A stretch of DNA of 41,313 nucleotides from Oceanobacter mangrovi (GTDB lineage Bacteria > Pseudomonadota > Gammaproteobacteria > Pseudomonadales > Oceanobacteraceae). The DNA lies in contig NZ_JAHXZR010000016.1 of NCBI RefSeq assembly GCF_019740315.1, forward strand, positions 1 through 41,313, written 5' to 3'. Below the pieces are notes generated by a model. That model was not told the DNA's origin. It did not search any database and saw nothing but the letters and a program-made list of their open reading frames with translations. Numbering within the stretch: the stretch's first letter is position 1; each line of letters opens with the position of its first letter. Both the position numbers and the translations under genes were made by a program. This document shows positions 41,188 through 41,313 of this stretch, piece after piece.

Positions 41188-41313
41188 TGTTCTGGTCAAC
41201 AAAACCGGACACATTAATTTGCTAATTTCTCGTACTCCACCGGTGATAAATCACCGTTCGTAGAGTGCAGTCGATCCAGGTTGTAGTACTTCATGTAAGC
41301 CGCGACATCCTGC
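41188..41313 (-). mobile_element. Right end of the same IS3-family element, inserted in cassette 9
   Basis: Exact reverse complement of bases 1-126. It contains the IS terminal inverted repeat from 41188 and the transposase C-terminus on the minus strand (41214-41312). The element interrupts the last cassette gene. The rest, the target duplication and the remaining cassettes lie outside the window. Confidence 0.92.

Overview
The window reads as a chromosomal contig from a free-living, probably marine, gammaproteobacterium. The evidence is moderate GC in the core genes, two porin-type outer-membrane proteins, a nitrate-assimilation ABC operon, a LexA-type SOS box, a YgiQ-family radical SAM protein, HD-GYP/HDOD signalling proteins and a chromosomal integron. 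An Oceanospirillales-like host is my guess, not something the sequence proves. The contig starts and ends inside the same IS3-family element: bases 1-126 are the exact reverse complement of 41188-41313. The limits are therefore probably assembly breaks at a repeated IS.

Layout. (1) 127-5010 is an AT-rich accessory zone of broken genes: two diverged paralogues of a secreted protein (one with an in-frame stop, one frameshifted), two remnants that look like C-termini of large secreted or polymorphic-toxin proteins, a small membrane protein overlapping one remnant by ATGA, and other short membrane proteins. A GDSL-esterase lipoprotein (1101-1778) is the one ordinary gene there. (2) 5028-10681 is a signalling block: HDOD protein, REC-HD-GYP response regulator, soluble PAS-PAS histidine kinase and two small conserved proteins. 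(3) 11148-19841 is mixed metabolism: YegP-like protein, AlkB-like dioxygenase, flavodoxin, a membrane alpha/beta-hydrolase-like protein coupled to a cytochrome P450, a 14-bp tandem repeat, a CobC-like aminotransferase relative lacking its PLP lysine, an FMN reductase, an NfsA-type nitroreductase and an AraC regulator. (4) 19937-25752 holds an SLC13 transporter, a porin, and a divergent pair of a RimK-like ATP-grasp ligase and a GNAT/C39-peptidase fusion. (5) 26039-32415 is a minus-strand nitrate operon, nrtA-nrtB-nrtD-porin-FAD oxidoreductase. Its leader shows a sigma-54-like promoter, a two-hairpin ANTAR-type RNA motif and an intrinsic terminator, which fits nitrogen control plus nitrate-responsive antitermination. 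(6) 32907-35863 holds ygiQ and a GNAT acetyltransferase. (7) 35932-41187 is a chromosomal integron: a decayed integrase gene behind a near-perfect LexA box, an attI region and nine plus-strand cassettes separated by eight attC sites. The ninth cassette is cut by the IS.

Most distinctive points: the integron with a dead integrase and uncharacterised cassettes, the nrtA leader, the lysine-less CobC-like protein, the cysteine-elbow hydrolase next to a P450, and the left-hand graveyard of paralogues and toxin-like tails.
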